Of a stretch of 64,000 nucleotides of DNA, positions 46,118 through 54,739 are shown in pieces. The stretch is taken from the NCBI GenBank assembly GCA_020052375.1, contig JAGVPG010000004.1, positions 1 through 64,000 of the forward strand, written 5' to 3'. The notes beneath the pieces are model-generated. The model was given only the letters and a program-made list of their open reading frames with translations. It ran no database searches and was not told the origin of the DNA. The translations under genes and the position numbers were made by a program. The stretch comes from Actinomycetota bacterium. GTDB lineage: Bacteria > Actinomycetota > JAHEXW01 > JAGVPG01. Each line of letters opens with the position of its first letter. Position 1 is the stretch's first letter.

Positions 46118-46747
46118 TTAAGCAGTCTGCCTTCTGATGTTATAAGCAAAACCTGAAATAATGGTGACCAATAGCGATACGAATGCAAAGAGAATGATTG
46201 CTATGGTCACAGTAGGGTTACTCGCACCGGAGAAATATCCGATGATGCTTAGGCCGGGAAACAATAACAGCCATGCTATCAAGTTAGCAGCGAATAACCA
46301 TATCCACATTTTGGAAAGGTACTCCACTAGTCTACTTGAGAGGTGCGCGCGCCACCATGTCAGTGGTGCGTGTATCCATATCCCGAGAATGCCAAGGATT
46401 ATCCCGAGGATCGGTGGGAAAATGCCCCCTCCGAACAAAAGCATTGGAATCGATATAAGAGCCAAAATCAGACCGCCGTTCTTCCTCTGAATAAAAATAG
46501 TAACCCACACTAGGAAAACCGAGGAAAAGAGGATGGCCAGGATTCCGGTTACGAGCAGATTGGGAACAATCGTCATGGCCGGTTCCCCTTCCACTGCGCG
46601 GAAAAATGCTGCGTCCGGCCAGGACAAAATCATTACTCCGCTGGGAGTTACATTGCCCTGAAGAACTTCACCGACACCGTGTTCTATGCCCGCCACGCCC
46701 ATAATCGTGCCTAGCGTTGAAACCAATACTCGCGTCGCGTTTTTCAT
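46118..46747 (-). CDS. membrane protein of unknown function
   Basis: Several hydrophobic segments; start trimmed to MKNATRVLVSTLG. Confidence 0.7.
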   Translation of the reverse strand: MKNATRVLVSTLGTIMGVAGIEHGVGEVLQGNVTPSGVMILSWPDAAFFRAVEGEPAMTIVPNLLVTGILAILFSSVFLVWVTIFIQRKNGGLILALISIPMLLFGGGIFPPILGIILGILGIWIHAPLTWWRAHLSSRLVEYLSKMWIWLFAANLIAWLLLFPGLSIIGYFSGASNPTVTIAIILFAFVSLLVTIISGFAYNIRRQTA

Positions 46748-46748
46748 A

Positions 46749-47378
46749 TCAGCTCCTGAGCAAAAGCTTTTCAGCCAGGTCGCTTGCCCACGCGTGGATT
46801 GCGTCCCAGTCCCGTATGTCACTCGCTGGCAGGTTGTGTAGAGGACTTGCTGGCAAAGCACTTATCAGCCTATGAGGAATGTTGAACTTCGCGGGGTCGA
46901 ACTTGCCGCCAAACATTTCAATCGTGACTGGTCTTAGCCAGGCGAACTTTGCCAGCGCTTTATCGAGCTGTGCGCGCGTTTCCTGCCACTCCCTCTCATC
47001 CGGTGGGTCAAGAGTGGGGCCAAGCGCGAAGATGGCGACCGGCATCTGCTCGAGCGTCGTTTGGTGTAGCTGTAAGAACTTCTGGGCATCCTTTGGCATA
47101 GACCCCATGTAGAGTGGCACCCCCAACACGATCGCGCGGTATCCCGCGAGCGAACGCACTTTCCTCACAGCCTGGGTATCTACCCCTAGCCCCTGTTTAC
47201 GCAGAGTCGCCGCGACCGCCTCAGCAACCTCCTGCGTTGACCCGTAGCGGGTTGCGTAGGCCACAAGAATGGAACTAGCGGTCAGGCCGGGTGAATTGTT
47301 GTTATTCTTTGTCACTTTAGGTCCTCCTCCGTCGATATTCTCAGTCTGAAGTATTGATTCCTGCTGCACATCAGGCAT
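46749..47378 (-). CDS. flavodoxin-domain protein (HemG/flavodoxin_5-like)
   Basis: 'ILVAYATRYGSTQEVAEAVAATLRKQG', 'AIVLGVPLYMGSMPKDAQKFL'. Confidence 0.82.
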   Translation of the reverse strand: MPDVQQESILQTENIDGGGPKVTKNNNNSPGLTASSILVAYATRYGSTQEVAEAVAATLRKQGLGVDTQAVRKVRSLAGYRAIVLGVPLYMGSMPKDAQKFLQLHQTTLEQMPVAIFALGPTLDPPDEREWQETRAQLDKALAKFAWLRPVTIEMFGGKFDPAKFNIPHRLISALPASPLHNLPASDIRDWDAIHAWASDLAEKLLLRS

Positions 47379-47513
47379 GCGGGCAGTTTTTCACCTGGCC
47401 GTTTGGCCAGGTGAAACCACTCCAGGGTCCCCGGGTAGGACTCGAACCACAGCACAGACCCATCTTATACCACACCTATGGTTTCCTGTGCATAAAATGT
47501 GCATTGTCGGAGC

Positions 47514-47688
47514 GGGGGAATATGTTATAAGTCATGCTCCATAAGGGAGCTGACCTTAGATATTGTGAGCATTTCCCAGGTCTGTGAGGAAGACCTTCTG
47601 TAAAAAAGAGTCTTACGAACGACGTGCTGGAAATGAGAGTATAAATTAAGGACGGCGACCAGGAGGATGACTTATAATATATCCTCCC
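47514..47688. repeat. MITE-like palindromic element A
   Basis: Imperfect 27-bp terminal inverted repeats 47514-47540 / 47662-47688 (4 mismatches). Confidence 0.75.
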
Positions 47689-47696
47689 ACGAGGAC

Positions 47697-48050
47697 TCAC
47701 TTTTGTTGAGTTTCGGCGATGCGCGTCTTGATCAGCTTCTTTATAAGCGTTGCGGGGAGGGGTTTGTCGGTTGGGAAGCGGATGGTGCCCTTGGAAGTGC
47801 TGTAGGATCTCAAGTCGTCTTTGAGCACTTCAATAACCACCGCGCTCATCGGGAAGTATGAGCAGTGTTCTTTGAAAGCCGCAAAGCCCGCGACCAGCTT
47901 ACCTTTGTACTTATAGGATGGCATCCCGTAGCTAATGGTCTCGATAGCATCCGGTAAGATCGACTTTATCGTCTGTCGAAGTTTCTCGAGCGTAGCTCGC
48001 GCCTCTTCCGGTACGGTTGCCAAGTATTCATCAACACTTTTTGCCGGCAT
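47697..48050 (-). CDS. DUF1801/YdhG-like protein
   Basis: 'VDEYLATVPEEARATLEKLRQTIKSILPDAIETISYGMPSYKYKGKLVAGFAAFKEHCSYFP'. Confidence 0.88.
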   Translation of the reverse strand: MPAKSVDEYLATVPEEARATLEKLRQTIKSILPDAIETISYGMPSYKYKGKLVAGFAAFKEHCSYFPMSAVVIEVLKDDLRSYSTSKGTIRFPTDKPLPATLIKKLIKTRIAETQQK

Positions 48051-48255
48051 CCTATCCTCCTCGTATAAAAGACACCAACTTCTAAGTAGTCTAGTTGATT
48101 AAGAAAAAACATGTAAGAGCTTACTGCTAGCAAAAATGTGCATTGTTGGAGCGGGGGGATATGTTTTGAGTCATGCTCCATAAGGGAGCATCTTTCTTAG
48201 GGGGAACCCAGATTTCCCAAAAGCGCAGACGTTTTGACGAAAGTGCCTGTGCGAG

Positions 48256-48455
48256 CGGGAGAATATTGTTTTAAGAGCGACATATAACTGACCTTAGGCT
48301 TTGCTAGCACTTTTCAAGGACGCGAGGACTGTTTGAGCGACGTATTCTATATTTAACTAGATTAAACCCGAGCGAGTTCCGCAGCGACCTTTGAAAAGTG
48401 TGCAGCATAAGGCAAGGACAGTTATCCTGGAGCTTCTTAAAACAATATTCTCCCG
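48256..48455. repeat. MITE-like palindromic element B
   Basis: 21-bp perfect terminal inverted repeats CGGGAGAATATTGTTTTAAGA, extending imperfectly inward. Confidence 0.8.
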
Positions 48456-48471
48456 TGAGGACTCAATTGAG

Positions 48472-48559
<88 letters not shown>

Positions 48560-48641
48560 AATATTGAGCTTATAGCTCGTGGCTTGTAGCTCGTAGCCAG
48601 AATAAGGATTTAATGCTACTAGCTACCAGCTACTAGCTGGT

Positions 48642-48863
48642 TTACAGCCTGATAAGCAAGAGGGTCGTTATCGCGAATGTGATCGCAAGCGCGATCGTTA
48701 TCCTGTCGAGGTTCTTCTGGATGATGCTCGTGCTTGAAAACGTAGATGAGATCCCGCCTCCGAAGACGTCGGCAAGGCCACCGCTTTTCCCGCTATGAAG
48801 CAGCACAAAGAATATAAGACCGAAGCTGGCGATCAGGTGAAAGACAATGACAACATTTCTCAT
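48642..48863 (-). CDS. secG: preprotein translocase subunit SecG
   Basis: 'IVFHLIASFGLIFFVLLHSGKSGGLADVFGGG'. Confidence 0.92.
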   Translation of the reverse strand: MRNVVIVFHLIASFGLIFFVLLHSGKSGGLADVFGGGISSTFSSTSIIQKNLDRITIALAITFAITTLLLIRL

Positions 48864-48935
48864 GGGTTTCTCCTAAGTGATTTACGAGTAGCACAAACAC
48901 TAAGTTTAGCAGAAAAAGAGGGCTGTAACAACGCG

Positions 48936-49724
48936 TTAAGCGCCGGCGGGAACGCTTTCAGGGTGCTTGCCGACGAGTTCTTCCACCTTTGCTTTGTCAT
49001 CCGGATAGGCGACGACCTCGTACTTCAAGTCTTCTTCGTTGCCCATGATCCGGCAGGCCTTCGCGAACAACCGTCTGGCACAAGCTTCGCCGCCGTCTTT
49101 AGGGGTGTGAGGCAAGAGAGCGCTGATCGTATGGTTGTCGAGCCGTCCGGCTTCATCCGTCATCCGGAGGTCTTGCCTGACGGTGGCGCCGAGTTTTCTA
49201 AGTAGTCGCTTTTTCTTGTCATGGTTCATATTATCCAAAACACGCTGCTCGATCTTGATATTGATGAGAGAGAATATACTCTCATAGCGTTCATACATCT
49301 GGATCTGCGAGTTGATCATATAGGCGAAATGAGCTGGTTTGTAGAGTCTGGTCTCGGCGTCCGTGATCCCGCGGCCTTCCAGTGCTGTCAGCATATGTCT
49401 TATGCGAACACATATCTCGCCGCCCATGATGGCGGTGACGAAGTATATCAATATCCTTAAAGTGAGCAATGGTAGGGTGTTGATCACACCGTTCTCCATA
49501 AATACCGGGATGATGACGATGGAGTAGACGAGGGATGTGATGATAGCGCTCAACCATCCTCCGCGGCGTCCGTAATATACGATCGATAGGAGGATGACGA
49601 TAAACAACAGCTGGCCGACTGCTTCCTCAGGGTTCTTGTAGACAGTTGCTACAAGAACCGTCGTGGTCAGGATGATCCCGCCACCGAACAGCAGGACTAA
49701 ACGTTTGAAATCATCGTATGTCAT
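48936..49724 (-). CDS. membrane protein with degenerate GGDEF-like domain (paralog 1)
   Basis: TM helices then 'ITDAETRLYKPAHFAYMINSQIQMYERYESIFSLINIKIE...GRLDNHTISALLPHTPKDGGEACARRL'. Confidence 0.65.
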   Translation of the reverse strand: MTYDDFKRLVLLFGGGIILTTTVLVATVYKNPEEAVGQLLFIVILLSIVYYGRRGGWLSAIITSLVYSIVIIPVFMENGVINTLPLLTLRILIYFVTAIMGGEICVRIRHMLTALEGRGITDAETRLYKPAHFAYMINSQIQMYERYESIFSLINIKIEQRVLDNMNHDKKKRLLRKLGATVRQDLRMTDEAGRLDNHTISALLPHTPKDGGEACARRLFAKACRIMGNEEDLKYEVVAYPDDKAKVEELVGKHPESVPAGA

Positions 49725-49742
49725 CTAAGACCTACCTTTTGA

Positions 49743-50525
49743 TCAAGGGGCAAGGTTGTGGATGATCGCTTCCATCTTTCCTTTGTCATTGGGTAGCGAT
49801 ATCACTTCGCACTCTACGCAGTCTTCGTATCCGATCAGGTCGGAAGTGACAGCAGCCAGACGGGAGGCGACGATCTGTGCGCCGTCGTTTGCAGTGAACG
49901 GCAAGATGACACCGAAGATATCGTTCGATAGGCGCCCGACCTCGTCGACCAACCGGACGTGATTGACGATCGTCTTGGCGACCTCCATCATCCCCGGGCT
50001 CTTAGGTGTTTCAAGGTACATGGCAAGAGCTCGAGGTTCGAGGTTTATCATCACGATCGACGAGACGGTATTATACCGTTCGAACCGGGCCAGTTCGACA
50101 GAGGCTAGTTTGGCGAAATACAGTTTGTTGAATATCTTTGTCTCGGTGTCGACGAATTCATTGTGGCTGGCCTCGATCATCAGCTTTTTCACGTTTGACA
50201 TTATCCCGCCGCCGAGGGGCCCTGTTACCAGATATATCGCGGCTCTGACAAGGATCAGCGGGAGTACCGGTTCTATCTTTAAGGAAAGGATGGTCGGGAA
50301 CTGTATCGCGGCATATATCGTACTCGCTAGGATCGCGGTGACGACACCGCCTCGCCAGCCGTCATAGACCGCTCCGATAAGCAATAGAAAGAATAAAAGC
50401 TGGCCGACGACCTCTTTAAGACCTTCGGCCGTCTTAGGCATGACAAGCGCGACCAGGGTTGCACTGACGATAACAAGGGCTGTTCCCGCGATAAGCACAA
50501 ACCGCTGGAATCCTTTATAATCCAT
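49743..50525 (-). CDS. membrane protein with degenerate GGDEF-like domain (paralog 2)
   Basis: Same layout: 'FVDTETKIFNKLYFAKLASVELARFERYNTVSSIVMINLE...GRLSNDIFGVILPFTANDGAQIVASRL'. Confidence 0.65.
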   Translation of the reverse strand: MDYKGFQRFVLIAGTALVIVSATLVALVMPKTAEGLKEVVGQLLFFLLLIGAVYDGWRGGVVTAILASTIYAAIQFPTILSLKIEPVLPLILVRAAIYLVTGPLGGGIMSNVKKLMIEASHNEFVDTETKIFNKLYFAKLASVELARFERYNTVSSIVMINLEPRALAMYLETPKSPGMMEVAKTIVNHVRLVDEVGRLSNDIFGVILPFTANDGAQIVASRLAAVTSDLIGYEDCVECEVISLPNDKGKMEAIIHNLAP

Positions 50526-50623
50526 AGCATCCCCCTTAAAGGTAGTTTGTACTAAGTTACTATCGGCAGTGCATAAACTTTTCTTAATGAATTGTCTTAT
50601 AATCGTTATGAGGTGTCAAATAT

Positions 50624-51736
50624 ATGAAAATCGCTATCGACGCGCGGGATATATTAAGAAAGCAGACGGGTATCGTCACATATACGGTGAATCTGGTCAA
50701 AGGATTGGCCGCCGTCGATGATAAGAACGACTATACGATCTACCTGGATTCATATCGCGACACAGAAGTCGGTGAGGGCAACCTGGTAAAGCAGCCGAAC
50801 TTCAAGAACGCTGTCCTGCGTTCCAAGGGGGCTTTATGGAAACAGATATTCCTGCCTCTGGACCTTGTCCTGCACAAGGCGGATGTTTTTCATTCTCCAA
50901 CGTCGACGATCCCTGCCATCCGTCCGCGGAAGACCATTGTCACCTTCTGCGATCTTTTCCACGAGGCGAATCCGCAATGGACGCCGCCCAAGATCAAGAA
51001 CCGGTTGTCACGTTTGTATAAGTTCGCCGCGCTTAAAAGCGATCATATAATCGCTATCTCTGAAAATACCAAGAGTGACCTTGTAAAATACTACGGGGTG
51101 CAGCCGGAGAAGATCACGGTGATCTATCCGGGGAAAGACGAATTCTTTAAAGAGGTCAAGGATGTCAAGGAAGTCGAGGATATCAAGGAGAAGTATAAGA
51201 TCGGTAGGGAATTCGTGCTACATGTGGGGGCGCTGGCGGAATGGCGGAATGTGCCACGGCTTATTGAAGCGTTCGGCATTCTAAAGCTGGTCGACCGCAT
51301 CCCCCATAAACTAGTGCTGGTCGGTAGGGAAGTCTGGGGTCTGAAAATTAATAAAATAATCAAGGAAGCGGGCCTGACGGGTGACGTAATAGATCTCGAC
51401 TACATCCCGATAGAAGACCTCCGGACGTTGTATAACGCAGCCGATCTGCTCGTCTTTCCTTCGCTTTACGAGGGATTCGGCATCCCCGTTCTTGAGGCAC
51501 AAGCTTGCGGAACACCGGTCGTCGTGTCGAATGCGGCGGCTTTACCGGAAGCCGTCGGTGACGCCGGCATGCTGATCGATCCTTACGATCCTGAAGCGAT
51601 CGCCGACGGTATCAGAACTGTTCTGTCTGATGATGAACTAAGACAAGATCTGATAAAGAAAGGTTTCGAACACGCCAGGAAGTTCAGCTGGGAAAAGATG
51701 GCACGAGAAACGTTAGCCGTGTATCAATCCAGGTAA
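50624..51736 (+). CDS. glycosyltransferase family 4 (contains in-frame repeat insertion)
   Basis: 'VGALAEWRNVPRLIEAFGIL', 'VFPSLYEGFGIPVLEAQACGTPVVVSNAAALPE'. Confidence 0.92.
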   Translation: MKIAIDARDILRKQTGIVTYTVNLVKGLAAVDDKNDYTIYLDSYRDTEVGEGNLVKQPNFKNAVLRSKGALWKQIFLPLDLVLHKADVFHSPTSTIPAIRPRKTIVTFCDLFHEANPQWTPPKIKNRLSRLYKFAALKSDHIIAISENTKSDLVKYYGVQPEKITVIYPGKDEFFKEVKDVKEVEDIKEKYKIGREFVLHVGALAEWRNVPRLIEAFGILKLVDRIPHKLVLVGREVWGLKINKIIKEAGLTGDVIDLDYIPIEDLRTLYNAADLLVFPSLYEGFGIPVLEAQACGTPVVVSNAAALPEAVGDAGMLIDPYDPEAIADGIRTVLSDDELRQDLIKKGFEHARKFSWEKMARETLAVYQSR

Positions 51737-52111
51737 GCAGCGAGTGCAGACCCATAGACTCTCGCCGTCTTTGCGACAAGGTACGAGGGTGACTATTTTC
51801 TCTGAATTCCCACAGATGAAACATGTCTGCGCGATGTAGTTCTCACCTTTCTCCCGGCGTTCTTTCTGTTTTTCCTCGGCGGCTTCCTCACTGAACTCTT
51901 CCGCTTCCCGTTCGACTATCTTCAGCGCACCGGTAGGGCAGACCGCCAGGCAGAACCCGGCGCCGTCGCATAACTCATCCTTGATGACCTTCGCCTTCCC
52001 GTCGACTATCTCGATTGCGCCTTCGGCGCACGGCGTCACGCACAATCCGCACCCGTTGCATAAAGATTCGTCTATCTCAACGATATTCCGTTTGACCTTC
52101 AAACCGTTCAC
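51713..52111 (-). CDS. 2x[4Fe-4S] ferredoxin with C-terminal zinc-ribbon-like region
   Basis: 'CNGCGLCVTPCAEGAIEI', 'CDGAGFCLAVCPTGAL', 'CFICGN...CTRC'. Confidence 0.87.
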   Translation of the reverse strand: MNGLKVKRNIVEIDESLCNGCGLCVTPCAEGAIEIVDGKAKVIKDELCDGAGFCLAVCPTGALKIVEREAEEFSEEAAEEKQKERREKGENYIAQTCFICGNSEKIVTLVPCRKDGESLWVCTRCLPGLIHG

Positions 52112-52225
52112 CTCTCATTTCATTATGGCATCTGTACAAATCATGTCAAATCTGCTAGTATTTTTCCACTTAGTCAAGAACAGCTCCTTTAAGTGGCGGC
52201 CCTCTTATATAAGGAGATGGTATCG

Positions 52226-54739
52226 ATGAAGATATCCAGAACCTCTGTCCTGTTGTCTCTCATTGTCTTATCCCTGCTCGCAGTAGTCATGATACAACCC
52301 TTTACAGTCTTTGGAGACGATGTCGTGACTGACACGATACCGGTCGGAGACGGGCCATACGCGATAGCGGTCAATCCGACACATCACAAGGCGTTCGTGG
52401 CCAATTACTGGGACTACCGGGTCTCGGTGATCAACACGGCAAGTGATACCCTTAAAGCCCAGGTCCCGGTGTCGGATCCGGCAATAGATCCTTATCCGTT
52501 TCCGTTGTCGGTGGCGGTCAACCCGAACACGGACAAGGTCTATGTCGTAAACTGGGCAAAAGCCGATCTTGTCGTCATGAACGGGAACAATAACACCGTC
52601 GAGGCGTCGATTCCCGTAGGAAGTTTCCACAGGCCACCTCGGGCTGTCGTAGTCGACCCGACGACGAACAAAGTCTATGTGGCGAACTACGGGTGGGGTG
52701 ATGTTTATGTCATAGACGGAGATCCGGTCAGCCCGACTTACAACACGATAGTCGCCACTATAAATGTAAATACAAAAGGCGTGTACCAGCCGCAGACAAG
52801 AGTGATCGCCGTGAACCCAACGCTGAAGAGGGTGTACGCGGCTAACGGGTACGGCAACAACCTAGTCGTGATCGATGTGGATCCGGCCAGCGCGAACTAT
52901 AACAAGAAGATAGCGGATATAACGACCGGCGCCGGACCGCGGGCCATCACGATCAATCCGGACAACGGCAAAGTATACGTTGCCAATATCACAGGCAACA
53001 ATGTCACTGTGCTCAACGGATTGACTAACACCGTAGAGGCAACAATATCTGTCGGAACCAATCCCCGCGCGATAGACATCAACACGATCACAAACAAGAT
53101 ATACGTTGCCAACTACGGCAGCGGTAATGTCACGATCATCGACGGTGCGACAAATATAGTCAGAGCTACAGTGAACTCCGGACCCAATCCGCGAGCGATC
53201 GCGGTCGTGAACCGACTGGCCGGGAACGCATATGTGGCGAACGCAAATTCCGGTTCCGATGATCCCAGCACCGTGACGATCATCGATCCCGATGATACCG
53301 TCATGGCTTCGCTCGGAGTAGGTGTTTACCCGATATCGCTCGGTATCGATCTTTTGTTCAAAAACCCGAAGGTCTACGTCGCGAACTGGGTGAGCAATGA
53401 CATCACGGTCATAGATCCGTCTCCCGGAAACGACTCGCCTCTGACAACGACCATCGATCCCTTCCCGGGAGACACGACACCCGAGCTTACTCCGATGTTT
53501 ACGGGAACGGCGGTCAATCAGCGAGCTCCGATAAACTCCAATGTGACAAAGGTCGTTTACCAGATCGACAGTGAGGACGGGGAATGGGTGAGCGCGGCGA
53601 TCACAGGCGGCGCGTCATCGCCGTCCGTGACATGGCAGGCGACGGCCTTGAAACAACTCGAGCCCGGACCGCACACGATCAATGTCGCGGCGTTGGACGC
53701 TACCAGCGGCACGATCTGCAGTTCCGACGGCAACATTTCGAACAGCATGTTTACAGGCGGCATCACGACCTACTCGTTTACAGTCGGTATGACCGATACC
53801 ACACCCCCGGATCCTCCGGTCATCCTGTCTCCACAAGACGGTACTTCGACCGACGACCCCGTAGCGATATCCGGAACAGCGGAAACTTTATCTTCTGTTG
53901 ACATATTCGATAACGGAGATAAGATAACGACTTGCTCGGCCGGACCCGATGGTTCGTGGAACGCCGGCGTGTGGGCGTTTGAGGAAGGGCCTCACAGCAT
54001 CGTGGCTACGGCTACGGATGAAGCGGGGAACCGGAGCGCGGAGAGCGAACCGGCGGACGTTATGGTCAGATACGCGACCGCTTTGAGTTTCACGTGCGAC
54101 ACGCTAAAACCAGTAGGCGGGATGGTTCATGTATCTGGCCGGTTGACTTGTCTAAGCAGCGGCATCGGCGTCGACGGAAGGACCGTGACCGTTACATTGG
54201 GTGCGCAAACGATGAATATAGTCACGGATGGCACGGGACTAGCGGAAGCTTACATACCGGTAACGCAACAGCAAGGTATCTATATGGCATATGCGTCTTT
54301 TAACGGGGAGGCAAATTATAAGCCATCCGGCAGTCAAGGTCAGTTCGTCGTGATATATGATCCGTTCTCAGGGCAAAAAGTCACCGGCGGCGGCTGGATC
54401 CTGAACGGTTCCGGAAAATGCAATTTCGGCTTCAATGCCGAGTATAAGAGCGGCGCGTCGATACCCGCCGGTCAGGTCCAGTATGTCGATCATCTGAACG
54501 GTCTCAACGTCCATAGCGGTTTACTGACGTATCTTGTTTTTATCGGCAACAAGGCAATACTCTACGGAGACTGTACGGTGAACGGTATGAGTGGTTACGG
54601 TTTTGAGTTGGCGGTGACGGACGTGACTGAAGCAGGACAAGGAACTGACGGCCTGGGTATCACGATCACAGGTCCTGACGGGTCTCTGTTCTACTCGGCA
54701 CAGGAAACACTCCAAAAAGGTAACATCAAGATAATGTAA
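52226..54739 (+). CDS. secreted YVTN beta-propeller protein with Ig-like domains
   Basis: Signal peptide MKISRTSVLLSLIVLSLLAVV; repeated 'NPxTxKVYVANxxxxxVxVI' blades; Ig-like 'GTSTDDPVAISGTAETLSSVDIFDNG'. Confidence 0.88.
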   Translation: MKISRTSVLLSLIVLSLLAVVMIQPFTVFGDDVVTDTIPVGDGPYAIAVNPTHHKAFVANYWDYRVSVINTASDTLKAQVPVSDPAIDPYPFPLSVAVNPNTDKVYVVNWAKADLVVMNGNNNTVEASIPVGSFHRPPRAVVVDPTTNKVYVANYGWGDVYVIDGDPVSPTYNTIVATINVNTKGVYQPQTRVIAVNPTLKRVYAANGYGNNLVVIDVDPASANYNKKIADITTGAGPRAITINPDNGKVYVANITGNNVTVLNGLTNTVEATISVGTNPRAIDINTITNKIYVANYGSGNVTIIDGATNIVRATVNSGPNPRAIAVVNRLAGNAYVANANSGSDDPSTVTIIDPDDTVMASLGVGVYPISLGIDLLFKNPKVYVANWVSNDITVIDPSPGNDSPLTTTIDPFPGDTTPELTPMFTGTAVNQRAPINSNVTKVVYQIDSEDGEWVSAAITGGASSPSVTWQATALKQLEPGPHTINVAALDATSGTICSSDGNISNSMFTGGITTYSFTVGMTDTTPPDPPVILSPQDGTSTDDPVAISGTAETLSSVDIFDNGDKITTCSAGPDGSWNAGVWAFEEGPHSIVATATDEAGNRSAESEPADVMVRYATALSFTCDTLKPVGGMVHVSGRLTCLSSGIGVDGRTVTVTLGAQTMNIVTDGTGLAEAYIPVTQQQGIYMAYASFNGEANYKPSGSQGQFVVIYDPFSGQKVTGGGWILNGSGKCNFGFNAEYKSGASIPAGQVQYVDHLNGLNVHSGLLTYLVFIGNKAILYGDCTVNGMSGYGFELAVTDVTEAGQGTDGLGITITGPDGSLFYSAQETLQKGNIKIM

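Noticed and set aside
48566-48640. TAGCTCGTGGCTTGTAGCTCGTAGC / CTAGCTACCAGCTACTAGCTGG as a regulatory element
   Set aside because: Looks like another low-complexity dispersed repeat (cf. 28022-28050); no link to gene control can be argued from the sequence.
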